Assembly (NCBI GenBank): GCA_934272845.1
Contig: CAKQSF010000003.1
Coordinates: forward strand, 1 to 64,000
DNA from: an uncultured Prevotella sp.
GTDB lineage: Bacteria; Bacteroidota; Bacteroidia; Bacteroidales; Bacteroidaceae
Length of the DNA stretch: 64,000 nucleotides
Direction: 5' to 3'
The notes under the pieces: model-generated
What the model was told of the DNA's origin: nothing
Seen by the model: the letters and a program-made list of their open reading frames with translations, nothing else
Database searches by the model: none
Translations under genes and position numbers: made by a program
Shown: piece after piece, positions 37,470 to 46,102 of the stretch
Numbering within the stretch: the stretch's first letter is position 1
Layout of the letters: every line of letters begins with the position of its first letter

Positions 37470-39506
37470 TCAAAACACCCTCTTCCTACCACCAACGACA
37501 TACACTCCCTTTGCAGGTTTCTTTACACGTCTTCCACACAGGTCATACATCTCTCTGCCAGTCTCACTCTCCGACATTACCTCACTGATGCCTGTGCTAG
37601 AAGCCGAGAGACAGGTAAGTTTTACGTTTGCCAATCGTCCATACCAGCCATTGTCTGAATGTAGACCTATATTTATTCTGCCTCTCTTTACCTGACATAC
37701 CACCTTCAGTTCTTCCCAAGTCTCTGGCTCCTGCGCCTTTTGTGACACTGTTTTTCCACCTGAAGAGGCATAGATAAACGCGCCTCCATCGCTGTTTCCT
37801 CTACTTGCCTTTACCTGTGCCGTGAGTTCATACACTCCGTCTGCCAATCCTGTTATGGTCTGTGAGACGTCGATATAGTTTATAGTAGAAGCCCAAACGG
37901 TAAAATAGTTCATGCCGTCCTCTGTCTTTACGCTAATATTTTCCTGTCCGCTGGTGCTCTTTTCTACAGTCCACCCCATTGGTCTTGTGCCTTGAACGGC
38001 ATTATACCAACAGAATCCCTCTGCAAAATCGGGGTTAACAATAGCGAATGTAGCATCTGCTGGCAACGTTTCGCTCGTCAACGCCTTGCGTGCATCAGCC
38101 CTAAGACTCCGTACAAGTGCGTCTATCTCCTCCAGTGTTGCTGGTGCTTCATTGTCAGGATATGCTGCATTAAACGTCTTCTGCGCATATTCTAAGGTAG
38201 AAGCATAGGCTCCTGTCATTGCCGTTGGCGATGGGTTGATGGCGATATGTATATCGTCATTGGCTGCTATCTGTTCTGCCACGCATCGTGCTGTGATGTA
38301 TGCTCCGAACTGACACATGTGTGTATTGTCTATTTCCTTGCCTGGGAAGTACTCATGCAGTGCGCGACTGCCTACTATTCCCGCTATGTTCTCATAGCAA
38401 CGGCTATAATTATTCATATCAATCAGTGGCACATCACATTCTGTTGCCAACTCTCTCATTGCCTCAGCGTACTCCGTATGCTCATCGTTTATATTGCCAT
38501 CCGCTCCGAACATACGGCGTACTATAGGTGTTAACAATACAGGATTGGCACCTTTCGCTCTTGTTTCGCTAATAAACTTACGCAGATTTGCCTTGTATGT
38601 GCTCTGTGGCTCTGTGTGCAACGATGCGTCTGTTTTCTCATCGTTATGCCCGAACTGTATCAGGACATAGTCGCCTTTCGCCAGTTGGTTTACTACTTCC
38701 TGCCAACGTCCCTCGTTTATGAAACTAAGTGTGCTGCGTCCGTCCATCGCTTTATTGACAACTGTCACTAATGATGCGTCAACAAACTGTGGGAACAACA
38801 TTCCCCAGCCTCGCTCTGTGGCACTTGTCTTGTTCGCCATAGTTGAATCGCCAATGGTGAATACCTTTATTGGCTTTTCGCCCTCCTTGCTAAAGGCGAG
38901 TCCTCTGAGTGTGAAACGATAGGATGTCAGTTTGCCTGGATAAGCCAACTGAAAGAAATAATATGTCTTTCCTGCCTCTACCTCTACATCATAAGAAGCG
39001 TTCCATATCCCATTTTCAATCTTTGCCTCAGCGATAACATCTGGATTGTTACTGTCAGCGGTGGCAATAACCAACTTTTGAGATGCGTCCGTAGACGGCT
39101 TACAACTTATTGTCACCGTTCCTGCTTTCTGTGCCTCTATCTTCAAGTAGCATCCCTTTTCTGGTAATGTTCCGAAGGGAGTCGTTTCTGAGAACGTTGT
39201 TACGAGGGTTGCTGCCGTACCGTCAACGGAAGGCATCTGACTCGGTATGTATCCTTTATTGCCTGAATTCCACGTCCACTGTGTCTGACTGTCTTTAGCG
39301 TTGCCAAGCGTTACCTTAACGCCATCTAATTGCACGTAGTCACCACTGCTTACCGTTCCTAACCCTGAACTTGTTGTCCACGAACGGTCTGTTGTTGCAT
39401 TGTTTAACTGCCTTGCCGCCATTACGCAACTGCAAGAAAAAAGATTAAGAAGTAACGCCAGCAATACTGCGAGTGTTCTGTTTCTTTTGAGTAGATTTCT
39501 TTTCAT
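37470..39506 (-). CDS. GDSL/SGNH acetylesterase, rhamnogalacturonan acetylesterase (CE12) type
   Basis: Translation is taken from the ATG at 39506 (678 residues). The upstream TTG frame start at 39542 overlaps the -7 box and would precede the transcript. After a signal peptide comes a beta-rich domain (about 30-210), an SGNH domain (about 213-425) with Ser221 in GDSTM, a DGRS block, Asn288 in FGHND and Asp393/His396 in DNTH, a jelly-roll domain (about 485-635) and a T9SS-like tail (YDLCGRRVKKPAKGVYV). The SGNH motifs match rhamnogalacturonan acetylesterases, which remove acetyl groups from pectin backbones. It is first in a unit with the modular GH127 gene, behind the operator at 39591. Confidence 0.85.
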   Translation of the reverse strand: MKRNLLKRNRTLAVLLALLLNLFSCSCVMAARQLNNATTDRSWTTSSGLGTVSSGDYVQLDGVKVTLGNAKDSQTQWTWNSGNKGYIPSQMPSVDGTAATLVTTFSETTPFGTLPEKGCYLKIEAQKAGTVTISCKPSTDASQKLVIATADSNNPDVIAEAKIENGIWNASYDVEVEAGKTYYFFQLAYPGKLTSYRFTLRGLAFSKEGEKPIKVFTIGDSTMANKTSATERGWGMLFPQFVDASLVTVVNKAMDGRSTLSFINEGRWQEVVNQLAKGDYVLIQFGHNDEKTDASLHTEPQSTYKANLRKFISETRAKGANPVLLTPIVRRMFGADGNINDEHTEYAEAMRELATECDVPLIDMNNYSRCYENIAGIVGSRALHEYFPGKEIDNTHMCQFGAYITARCVAEQIAANDDIHIAINPSPTAMTGAYASTLEYAQKTFNAAYPDNEAPATLEEIDALVRSLRADARKALTSETLPADATFAIVNPDFAEGFCWYNAVQGTRPMGWTVEKSTSGQENISVKTEDGMNYFTVWASTINYIDVSQTITGLADGVYELTAQVKASRGNSDGGAFIYASSGGKTVSQKAQEPETWEELKVVCQVKRGRINIGLHSDNGWYGRLANVKLTCLSASSTGISEVMSESETGREMYDLCGRRVKKPAKGVYVVGGRKRVF

Positions 39507-39539
39507 AAATACTTGTTTAGGTCGTTTTTTGTTATGCTG

Positions 39540-39571
39540 CAAAATTATATTTTTATGAAAAGAACGCCTAA
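39540..39571 (-). promoter_or_regulatory. Promoter of the CE12/GH127 unit
   Basis: The -7 box TAATTTTG (39540-39547) is a perfect match. A weak -33 (TTAG, 39568-39571) lies 20 bases upstream. The box fixes the start of the CE12 gene at 39506. The operator starts 43 bases upstream of the -7 box. Confidence 0.68.
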
Positions 39572-39590
39572 TTATTGTGTTGCAAAGAAA

Positions 39591-39633
39591 AGGTGGTTAT
39601 TCGTCAACGTTGAAGTTGAACGAATAACCACCT
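39591..39633 (-). promoter_or_regulatory. PUL operator palindrome, copy B
   Basis: The 18-base arms (39591-39608 and 39616-39633) are identical in sequence to those of copy A, 37 kb away, with an unrelated 7-base spacer. It lies 32 bases after the stop of the second regulator gene. On the minus strand it is followed by TTTTCTTTG, so it can also fold as a terminator. Confidence 0.82.
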
Positions 39634-39665
39634 TGTACTGGTAAATTTATAATATGTCTTTCTCT

Positions 39666-42545
39666 TTACCCTTTGTGCTGATGCTCGCTTGGAGTGATGT
39701 TAAACGCCTCCTTAAACGACTGCGTGAATGTCTTGCGGTCGCTGTATCCTATGGCTTTCATCACGTCTTGTATGGTTGCTGTCTTGTCTTGTAGCATGGC
39801 GTAAGCGTGCTTCAGTTTCACTGACTTGATGTAGTCTAACGGTGTCTGACCTGTTACTGCCTTTATCCTGCGCATGAATGTGGAGCGCGACATACCAAGT
39901 TCTGAAGCAAGAAACACCACGTTGAGTTCGGGGTTTGCCAGGTTCTGCTCTACTATATGCGCTGCCTTGGCAAGGAACTCTTCGTCGAACGAGCGAACGG
40001 GCGTTACCGCTGGCTCCTGATGCGATGGCGTCTCTGCGCTCACTGCTGGCGTCTCCTTCCCTTTGTTGGCTGCTGCAGCGCGTTGCTCCTCCTCTATCTG
40101 CATCTGTTTTGCCTTGAGAAGGTTCTCTATCATCTCGCGTTCTTGCTTCTCTTTGTGCCAACTGAAGTAGAGTCTTACTAACACTCCGATGACTATTGAC
40201 AATACCAATATATATAAGGTATAGGCATACCACGTCTCATACCACGCCGGAAGGCGGTTGATGGTAAAGCGTGTCACCTCGTCACTCCACAGTCCGTTCT
40301 CGTCGGTTGCCCTCACTTCGAGGGTGTATGTGCCCTTCGACAGCCGGTTATAGTTGGCTACGTTGTTTTCTTCTGTGAGGTATATCCAGTCTTTGTCTAC
40401 TCCTATCAGTCGGTACGAGTAGTTTATGTGCTTACGGTTCACATAATCGAGGGTAGTGAAGTGTATGCTGATATTTGTCTCGTCGGGCTTTATGTCTATG
40501 CTGTTTGCGTCGGTACGTCTCTCTGACGCAAGCCATACACTATGTCCACCAACCGTTACGTCGCTTATCTTCACCTGTATTCTTTTCGGTATGCTCTCCA
40601 ATGCCTTGCTTGGTTGCAGCGTGATGAAGCCTGGTATGCCACCGAGATACATGGTGTTTGTAGGACTGTCGTAGTACACCGCAAAGGGAAGGAAACGCTT
40701 TAGCGGCACGTTGTCGTCGTTGGTCTTTAGCACTCGCAAGGCTCCATTACGTGGATTAAACTCGCAAACGCGCTGATTAGCCACTATCCACACATGGTTA
40801 AGGTTGTCTATTGCTATATGTGAGACCATATCTCCCTGCATTCCGCACGCCAGTGTTCTGTCTTTCAGACTGTCAGACTCTGTTGGTACGAACTCAAAGA
40901 CACGCCCCTCGCCTGTTCCTATCCATAGATGCCCATTGCTTGTAGCGTCAAGCGAATTGAAGTCGTCATTGTGCGGATACATCTTCATTCTGTACCCTGC
41001 ATCTATACGGCATATACCCTTGTTACGTACTGTTGCCCACATCACACCGTCAGCGGTCTGAACGAAGTCGGATATACGTCCTATATTCTCATCTAACGCC
41101 ACAATCTTTCCTGAAGCGGCTTTCCAAATGTAAAGGCCCTTCATGGTACTTATCCACAGATTTCCGCTTCGGTCCTCATAAACACATTCCACCTCTCCGG
41201 TTTTTGCAGTATGCTTTTCTAAATCTATGGTCTTCCTCAGTACCATGGTTTCTCCCTCTCGCTGCACGAGATACACCTTAGTATATGCCGTTGCCCATAT
41301 ACTGTTCTTGCGCTTTGAGCGTATCAGATAAGGCACTCGCCACAATGCCGCTCCTTTTGTCTCTGGACAATCTTTGTATGACACTACCTTTGTGGCATTA
41401 GGGTCTGTAAAATACACTCCGTTACCTTCCTGATAGTACCACACATATCCTCCATCATCACGACACAGTGTCACCACAGCAGGTAGATAGTTAGTACGTT
41501 GCTCCATGATTGAGGACACATAGTTCATCAGCATATTATGACGATAGTGTACGTAGAAACTCGGAGCGTCAAAACTTGCTACCCATATATTTCCCCTAAG
41601 GTCCTTACAAACACGCGACAACAGCATATTGCGCTGCGGTATCAACCCTATCGTTGACATACTACGCAGTATGTTGCCTCCTTCTTGCTTCAGAACTATC
41701 AGTCCATGATTGGTACGCTGCCACAGGTAATGGTTCACATTATCCTGCACCATTTCGAAGAACTGAGTATTATTACCCTCTATCCCTACGATAGTCTGTG
41801 GTACCATCACCGTGCGTTTGCCGAAATACAGTTTGTATATCTTCTGGTCATAGCACATTACCCACATGAACTTACGACTGTTGTCTTCGTTTACCGACAT
41901 AGCACGCACGCTATCACATACCATTACGAAGTCTTTCGCATTTGGTTTAAGCATACACACGCCCATCGGACTAACGCTTGTGAACACTCTGCCTTGGCTA
42001 TCCTCCATGATATCGTTGATATATCCTGGCAAGACATACTTACGTACGGACAGGTCGTCTATTCCTATCTTATATACAACATTAAAACACTGGGCATAGA
42101 CATATCCGTCTTTGCCACCTACTATGTTATCGAACTTCGCGTCTTTTAGTTCTGGGACGTCAACTGGTTTGATGTCATAGTTACTCTTGTCCAATACATA
42201 TATTCCCTTACGAGTGCAGAACCATATACGGTGGTGTTTGTCTTCCGTTATGCCCGTTATATGATTCATCTGTATCAATTCTGGTGTAAGGAAGTTATTG
42301 CGAAACGTATGTATGGAATACCCATCGTCTCGGCACAGTCCATCAACGGTACCGTACCATATATATCCCTCTGTATCGAAACAGATTCTATGAATGGCAT
42401 TGACTGGTAACTTCGACAAAGTGGGTAACACCATGTATTCATAGCCCTGCAACTGCGCCATTACCGCTACTTTGCTGCAAAGGAACAACAGCAATACCAA
42501 TATCTTACTGATACTATATTTTACAGACATATTTCTAATTTTCAT
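39666..42545 (-). CDS. Membrane-bound propeller sensor with cytoplasmic AraC-type DNA-binding domain (regulator 2)
   Basis: The 959-residue protein has a signal/anchor segment (about 1-30) and a periplasmic two-component-regulator-type beta-propeller (about 32-670, with IWYGTVDGLCRDDGY and GNLWISTMKGLYIW blades). A Y_Y_Y domain (about 690-765), one membrane helix (about 774-793), a coiled coil (about 796-825), a Pro/Ala-rich linker and an AraC-type HTH domain (about 855-955, with FLASELGMSRSTFMRRI and IGYSDRKTFTQSFKEAF) follow. No histidine kinase or receiver domain is present, unlike classical HTCS regulators. It probably senses a glycan fragment in the periplasm and activates the PUL. Its last 330 residues equal those of the neighbour at 42556-45456 except His668 against Gln. 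The genes are 10 bases apart. Confidence 0.88.
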   Translation of the reverse strand: MKIRNMSVKYSISKILVLLLFLCSKVAVMAQLQGYEYMVLPTLSKLPVNAIHRICFDTEGYIWYGTVDGLCRDDGYSIHTFRNNFLTPELIQMNHITGITEDKHHRIWFCTRKGIYVLDKSNYDIKPVDVPELKDAKFDNIVGGKDGYVYAQCFNVVYKIGIDDLSVRKYVLPGYINDIMEDSQGRVFTSVSPMGVCMLKPNAKDFVMVCDSVRAMSVNEDNSRKFMWVMCYDQKIYKLYFGKRTVMVPQTIVGIEGNNTQFFEMVQDNVNHYLWQRTNHGLIVLKQEGGNILRSMSTIGLIPQRNMLLSRVCKDLRGNIWVASFDAPSFYVHYRHNMLMNYVSSIMEQRTNYLPAVVTLCRDDGGYVWYYQEGNGVYFTDPNATKVVSYKDCPETKGAALWRVPYLIRSKRKNSIWATAYTKVYLVQREGETMVLRKTIDLEKHTAKTGEVECVYEDRSGNLWISTMKGLYIWKAASGKIVALDENIGRISDFVQTADGVMWATVRNKGICRIDAGYRMKMYPHNDDFNSLDATSNGHLWIGTGEGRVFEFVPTESDSLKDRTLACGMQGDMVSHIAIDNLNHVWIVANQRVCEFNPRNGALRVLKTNDDNVPLKRFLPFAVYYDSPTNTMYLGGIPGFITLQPSKALESIPKRIQVKISDVTVGGHSVWLASERRTDANSIDIKPDETNISIHFTTLDYVNRKHINYSYRLIGVDKDWIYLTEENNVANYNRLSKGTYTLEVRATDENGLWSDEVTRFTINRLPAWYETWYAYTLYILVLSIVIGVLVRLYFSWHKEKQEREMIENLLKAKQMQIEEEQRAAAANKGKETPAVSAETPSHQEPAVTPVRSFDEEFLAKAAHIVEQNLANPELNVVFLASELGMSRSTFMRRIKAVTGQTPLDYIKSVKLKHAYAMLQDKTATIQDVMKAIGYSDRKTFTQSFKEAFNITPSEHQHKG
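39672..40672. repeat. 1-kb near-identical repeat, copy 1 (regulator output half)
   Basis: This segment equals 42562-43562 at a constant offset of 2890 bases, with no indels and only about a dozen mismatches. The core 39898-40442 (545 bp) is identical in both copies. Synonymous sites are also unchanged, so recent duplication or gene conversion is needed. Confidence 0.93.
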
Positions 42546-42555
42546 ATCGTTCTAC

Positions 42556-45456
42556 TTATCCCTTATGCTGATGCTCGCTTGGCGTGATGTTAAACGCCTC
42601 CTTAAACGACTGCGTGAATGTCTTGCGGTCGCTATATCCTATGGCTTTCATCACGTCTTGTATGGTTGCTGTCTTGTCTTGCAGCATGGCGTAAGCGTGC
42701 TTCAGTTTCACTGACTTGATGTAGTCTAACGGCGTCTGACCTGTTACTGCCTTTATCCTGCGCATGAATGTGGAGCGCGACATACCGAGTTCTGAAGCAA
42801 GAAACACCACGTTGAGTTCGGGGTTTGCCAGGTTCTGCTCTACTATATGCGCTGCCTTGGCAAGGAACTCTTCGTCGAACGAGCGAACGGGCGTTACCGC
42901 TGGCTCCTGATGCGATGGCGTCTCTGCGCTCACTGCTGGCGTCTCCTTCCCTTTGTTGGCTGCTGCAGCGCGTTGCTCCTCCTCTATCTGCATCTGTTTT
43001 GCCTTGAGAAGGTTCTCTATCATCTCGCGTTCTTGCTTCTCTTTGTGCCAACTGAAGTAGAGTCTTACTAACACTCCGATGACTATTGACAATACCAATA
43101 TATATAAGGTATAGGCATACCACGTCTCATACCACGCCGGAAGGCGGTTGATGGTAAAGCGTGTCACCTCGTCACTCCACAGTCCGTTCTCGTCGGTTGC
43201 CCTCACTTCGAGGGTGTATGTGCCCTTCGACAGCCGGTTATAGTTGGCTACGTTGTTTTCTTCTGTGAGGTATATCCAGTCTTTGTCTACTCCTATCAGT
43301 CGGTACGAGTAGTTTATGTGCTTACGGTTCACGTAGTCGAGGGTGGTGAAATGTATGCTGATATTTGTCTCGTCGGGCTTTATGTCTATGCTGTTTGCAT
43401 CGGTACGTCTCTCTGACGCAAGCCATACACTCTGTCCGCCAACCGTTACGTCGCTTATCTTCACCTGTATTCTTTTCGGTATGCTCTCCAATGCCTTGCT
43501 TGGTTGCAGCGTTATGAAGCCTGGTATGCCACCGAGATACATGGTGTTTGTAGGACTGTCGAAGTACATTGCACGTGGCAGGAAGCGATTAAGTGGCACT
43601 CCCTCGTCGTCTGTACGTAACATACGGAAGGCTCCATTACGCGGGTTAAACTCTCGCACACGCTGGTTTGTCGTTATCCATACATGGTTAAGGTAGTCCA
43701 CGGTGATATGATCCACCATGTCACCGTTCATGCCGCATTTCGCGGTCCAGTCCTTTAGGCTGTCAGACTCTGTAGGCACAAACTCCAGCACTCTGCCTTC
43801 GCCCGTACCTAACCACAGATGTCCGTTGCTCGTTGCGTCAATAGACGTAAAGTCTATGTTATGTGGATACATCTTTATCTTGTCGCTTGCGTCAATGCGG
43901 CAGATGCCTTTATTACGCACAGCTGCCCATATCATGCCATCAGCAGTCTGTACGAAGTCTGAGATGTCGCCTATATCGTTGGATATGGTCTTCACACGTC
44001 GGGTGGCAACCTTCCATACATACAGTCCGTTCATGGTGCTTATCCACAGGTTTCCGTGGTTGTCTTCATACACACACTCTACGTTGCCAGTCTTCTTGGT
44101 GTATGCCGACAGGTCTATGGCAACCTTTACTGACATCATTTCGCCCTCACGTTTCACGAGATATGCCCCTGTGAGCGTTGATGCCCAAATGCAGTTATTC
44201 CACTTTGAGCGTATCAGGTATGGCACACAGCCTAATGGTGCCGACAACGTACCTGGACAGTTGCGATACGACACTATGCTGTTTGTCATGGGATTTATGA
44301 AGAACAGTCCGTTGCCTTCTTGGTAATACCATACATATCCGCCATTGTCACGGCAGAGGGTCACTACGGCTGGTGAGTAGTTTGTGGCTGCCTGCATTGC
44401 AGGTCCCACATAGTTCATTATGGTGTTCGGTTGGTAATGTACATAGAAACTTGGCGTATCAAAGCCTCCTACCCATATATTGCCTCTGCGATCTTTGGTG
44501 ATGCGAGTAAGTAGCATATCAAGTTGCGGAAGCCATCCTGCTGTGGGGATTAAGCGTAAGGTGTTGTTTGCTTCTGGCTTCAACACTCTGATGCCATGGG
44601 AGGTGCGTACCCACAGGTAACGCTGGGCGTCATCCTGCACTATTTCATAGAAATGTTCGTTGGACATGCCCTCCATCCCTACGATGTTCTGAGGCACTAA
44701 TACCGCCTTTCCACCATGTAACACCTTATATATTTTACCGTCATAACACGCCAACCAACAGTATCTGTGGCTTGAGTCTTCACGTACGGATACCGCACGA
44801 ACGTCTTTGTCTACTGTTACAAAACGGTCTTTGCCCGGATAACGAACATACAGTCCGGTAGGTCCGAGGCTTACCACCAGTCTGCCAGCACTGTCTTCGA
44901 AAATATCGTTGACATTACCAGCCAACTCATATTTACCAGCCAATTTGCCGTCAAGGCTGACCTTATACAAGGTGTGATTGTTGTCAGCATAAACATAGCC
45001 ATCACTTGCTGCCAACACATTATTAATATGCGCGGTCTTCAGTTCGGGTATGTCGACTATCTTAATTTCGTAGTTACTCTTATCAAGAATATACATACCC
45101 TTGTGCGTGCAGAACCATATACGGTGACGCTTGTCTTCCGTTATGCCCTGCACAAGGTTTATCTGTATGAGTTCGGGGGTAAGGTAGTCATTACGGAACA
45201 CGTGTACGCCATAACCATCGTCACGACACAGTCCGTCAACTGTGCCATACCACATATATCCCTCGGTATCTTGATAAACGCAGTTAATGGAGTTGACTGG
45301 TAATTTGCTTAACGTAGGGATTACCGTAGCCTTATAGCCCTGCAACTGCGCATTTACTGATACACATACGCACAAACATAAAATGGCTACAAGTGACATC
45401 TCAAGTGTCAATTTACGCAAATATCCCAAGTTTACATAATCACTTTTTCCGTACAT
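42556..45456 (-). CDS. Membrane-bound propeller sensor with cytoplasmic AraC-type DNA-binding domain (regulator 1)
   Basis: The 966-residue paralogue of the next gene has the same order of parts: signal/anchor (about 20-36, LVAILCLCVCVSVNAQ), beta-propeller (about 37-675), Y_Y_Y, one membrane helix, coiled coil and AraC-type HTH, again without kinase or receiver. The sensor half aligns throughout with the neighbour but differs at many positions, while the output half is nearly identical. It is the first gene of the regulator unit, from a promoter at 45697-45728. It has no copy of the PUL operator, so autoregulation through that site is unlikely. A second ATG at codon 20 is a possible alternative start. 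Confidence 0.88.
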   Translation of the reverse strand: MYGKSDYVNLGYLRKLTLEMSLVAILCLCVCVSVNAQLQGYKATVIPTLSKLPVNSINCVYQDTEGYMWYGTVDGLCRDDGYGVHVFRNDYLTPELIQINLVQGITEDKRHRIWFCTHKGMYILDKSNYEIKIVDIPELKTAHINNVLAASDGYVYADNNHTLYKVSLDGKLAGKYELAGNVNDIFEDSAGRLVVSLGPTGLYVRYPGKDRFVTVDKDVRAVSVREDSSHRYCWLACYDGKIYKVLHGGKAVLVPQNIVGMEGMSNEHFYEIVQDDAQRYLWVRTSHGIRVLKPEANNTLRLIPTAGWLPQLDMLLTRITKDRRGNIWVGGFDTPSFYVHYQPNTIMNYVGPAMQAATNYSPAVVTLCRDNGGYVWYYQEGNGLFFINPMTNSIVSYRNCPGTLSAPLGCVPYLIRSKWNNCIWASTLTGAYLVKREGEMMSVKVAIDLSAYTKKTGNVECVYEDNHGNLWISTMNGLYVWKVATRRVKTISNDIGDISDFVQTADGMIWAAVRNKGICRIDASDKIKMYPHNIDFTSIDATSNGHLWLGTGEGRVLEFVPTESDSLKDWTAKCGMNGDMVDHITVDYLNHVWITTNQRVREFNPRNGAFRMLRTDDEGVPLNRFLPRAMYFDSPTNTMYLGGIPGFITLQPSKALESIPKRIQVKISDVTVGGQSVWLASERRTDANSIDIKPDETNISIHFTTLDYVNRKHINYSYRLIGVDKDWIYLTEENNVANYNRLSKGTYTLEVRATDENGLWSDEVTRFTINRLPAWYETWYAYTLYILVLSIVIGVLVRLYFSWHKEKQEREMIENLLKAKQMQIEEEQRAAAANKGKETPAVSAETPSHQEPAVTPVRSFDEEFLAKAAHIVEQNLANPELNVVFLASELGMSRSTFMRRIKAVTGQTPLDYIKSVKLKHAYAMLQDKTATIQDVMKAIGYSDRKTFTQSFKEAFNITPSEHQHKG
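42562..43562. repeat. 1-kb near-identical repeat, copy 2 (regulator output half)
   Basis: This is the second copy of the segment at 39672-40672. Identity falls off sharply after about 43562, just inside the propeller part. It covers the last blades, the Y_Y_Y domain, the membrane helix and the AraC domain. Confidence 0.93.
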
Positions 45457-45470
45457 TTTTCTTTTTTCGC

Positions 45471-45674
45471 TTTAGTGACGGTGAAAAAATAAATTGGTAT
45501 AATTTATGTCATAGATTTTTGAGATAGTTTGGAGACATGAAGATGGAACAATGCGAGCATTGTGACTGATGAATGGCTTCAAAATATCCAAAAAGATATG
45601 ACAAGGTAATAAATATCATTTATGTAATCCACTCCGCTAAATTGTACCAAGTTATTTTTTTTACCGTCACTTAG
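45471..45674. repeat. Long imperfect palindromic element (MITE-like), member 1
   Basis: The ends TTTAGTGACGGTGAAAAAAT (from 45471) and the reverse complement of 45638-45674 (CTAAGTGACGGTAAAAAAAA and onward) match over about 37 bases. Further inward, TGTCATAGATTTTTGAGATA matches the other arm again, with an unpaired insert of about 35 bases on the right side. The centre, GAACAATGCGAGCATTGTGA followed by CTGA, is a small hairpin that recurs in the element near 62190. It lies in the predicted leader of the regulator mRNA. Confidence 0.75.
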
Positions 45675-45696
45675 GATAGATATACAATTTTAACCG

Positions 45697-45728
45697 CAAA
45701 ATTAATATTTATTTACGAGATACGCAAA
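45697..45728 (-). promoter_or_regulatory. Promoter of the regulator operon
   Basis: On the minus strand TTTG (45725-45728), a 20-base spacer and TAATTTTG (45697-45704) match both promoter boxes. The resulting leader of about 235 bases contains the palindromic element at 45471-45674. No PUL operator is found upstream. Confidence 0.7.
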
Positions 45729-46065
45729 ACTTTCAAGCAATTTCATACACTTTTCACACAAGAAGCAATACAGAAAGAGTCTGTTTTTGACGACAAAAAA
45801 TACAGTCTAACACAGTTCTCGCACTGATTTTTCACGACTGCTTGACGACTTTTCACCACACGCTCATAGCGCATTTATTATTCATTGAAAATCAACATAT
45901 TAACATATCTCTTTATAATCAAGCCCTAATTACATTGTAATCACTACCTGATTACTGTGTGATTTGGGCCTGATTACTGTGTGATTTGGGCCTGATTACA
46001 GCCTCACACAAAAACATTGTTGCCGAGAGGTATAAAAACAAAAAAAAGAGGAACTATATTTCAAT
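45729..46065. other. Intergenic region between regulator promoter and tRNA-Lys
   Basis: An A/T-rich stretch with no supported gene. Its only structure is the second GGGCCTGATTAC-type repeat at 45917-46008. Confidence 0.5.
45917..46008. repeat. GGGCCTGATTAC-type intergenic repeat, copy 2
   Basis: The word gtgtgatttgggcctgatta occurs twice in tandem (20-base period), after aatcaagccctaattacatt. The same words form the repeats at 23231-23314 and 62519-62597. Confidence 0.6.
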
Positions 46066-46095
46066 TAAAAAAAGGAGCCTTAAATAAGACTCCTT
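46066..46095 (-). terminator. Terminator of the tRNA-Lys gene
   Basis: On the minus strand AAGGAGTCTTA pairs with TAAGGCTCCTT and is followed by a run of T. It begins 8 bases after the tRNA 3' end. Confidence 0.8.
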
Positions 46096-46102
46096 CTTTG
46101 CG

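Noticed and set aside
39507..39542. Upstream TTG start giving a 690-residue CE12-type protein
   Set aside because: The TTG codon overlaps the -7 promoter box, so it would not be in the mRNA. The ATG at 39506 gives a normal signal peptide.
39712..40233. 173-codon minus-strand frame inside the regulator gene, also present in the paralogue
   Set aside because: It is in another frame of the same strand as the AraC-domain coding sequence. Its Arg/Ser-rich product and its duplication follow from the near-identical DNA of the real gene.
39666..45456. Labelling the two regulators as hybrid two-component systems (HTCS)
   Set aside because: No histidine kinase, ATPase or receiver motif lies between the membrane helix and the AraC domain.
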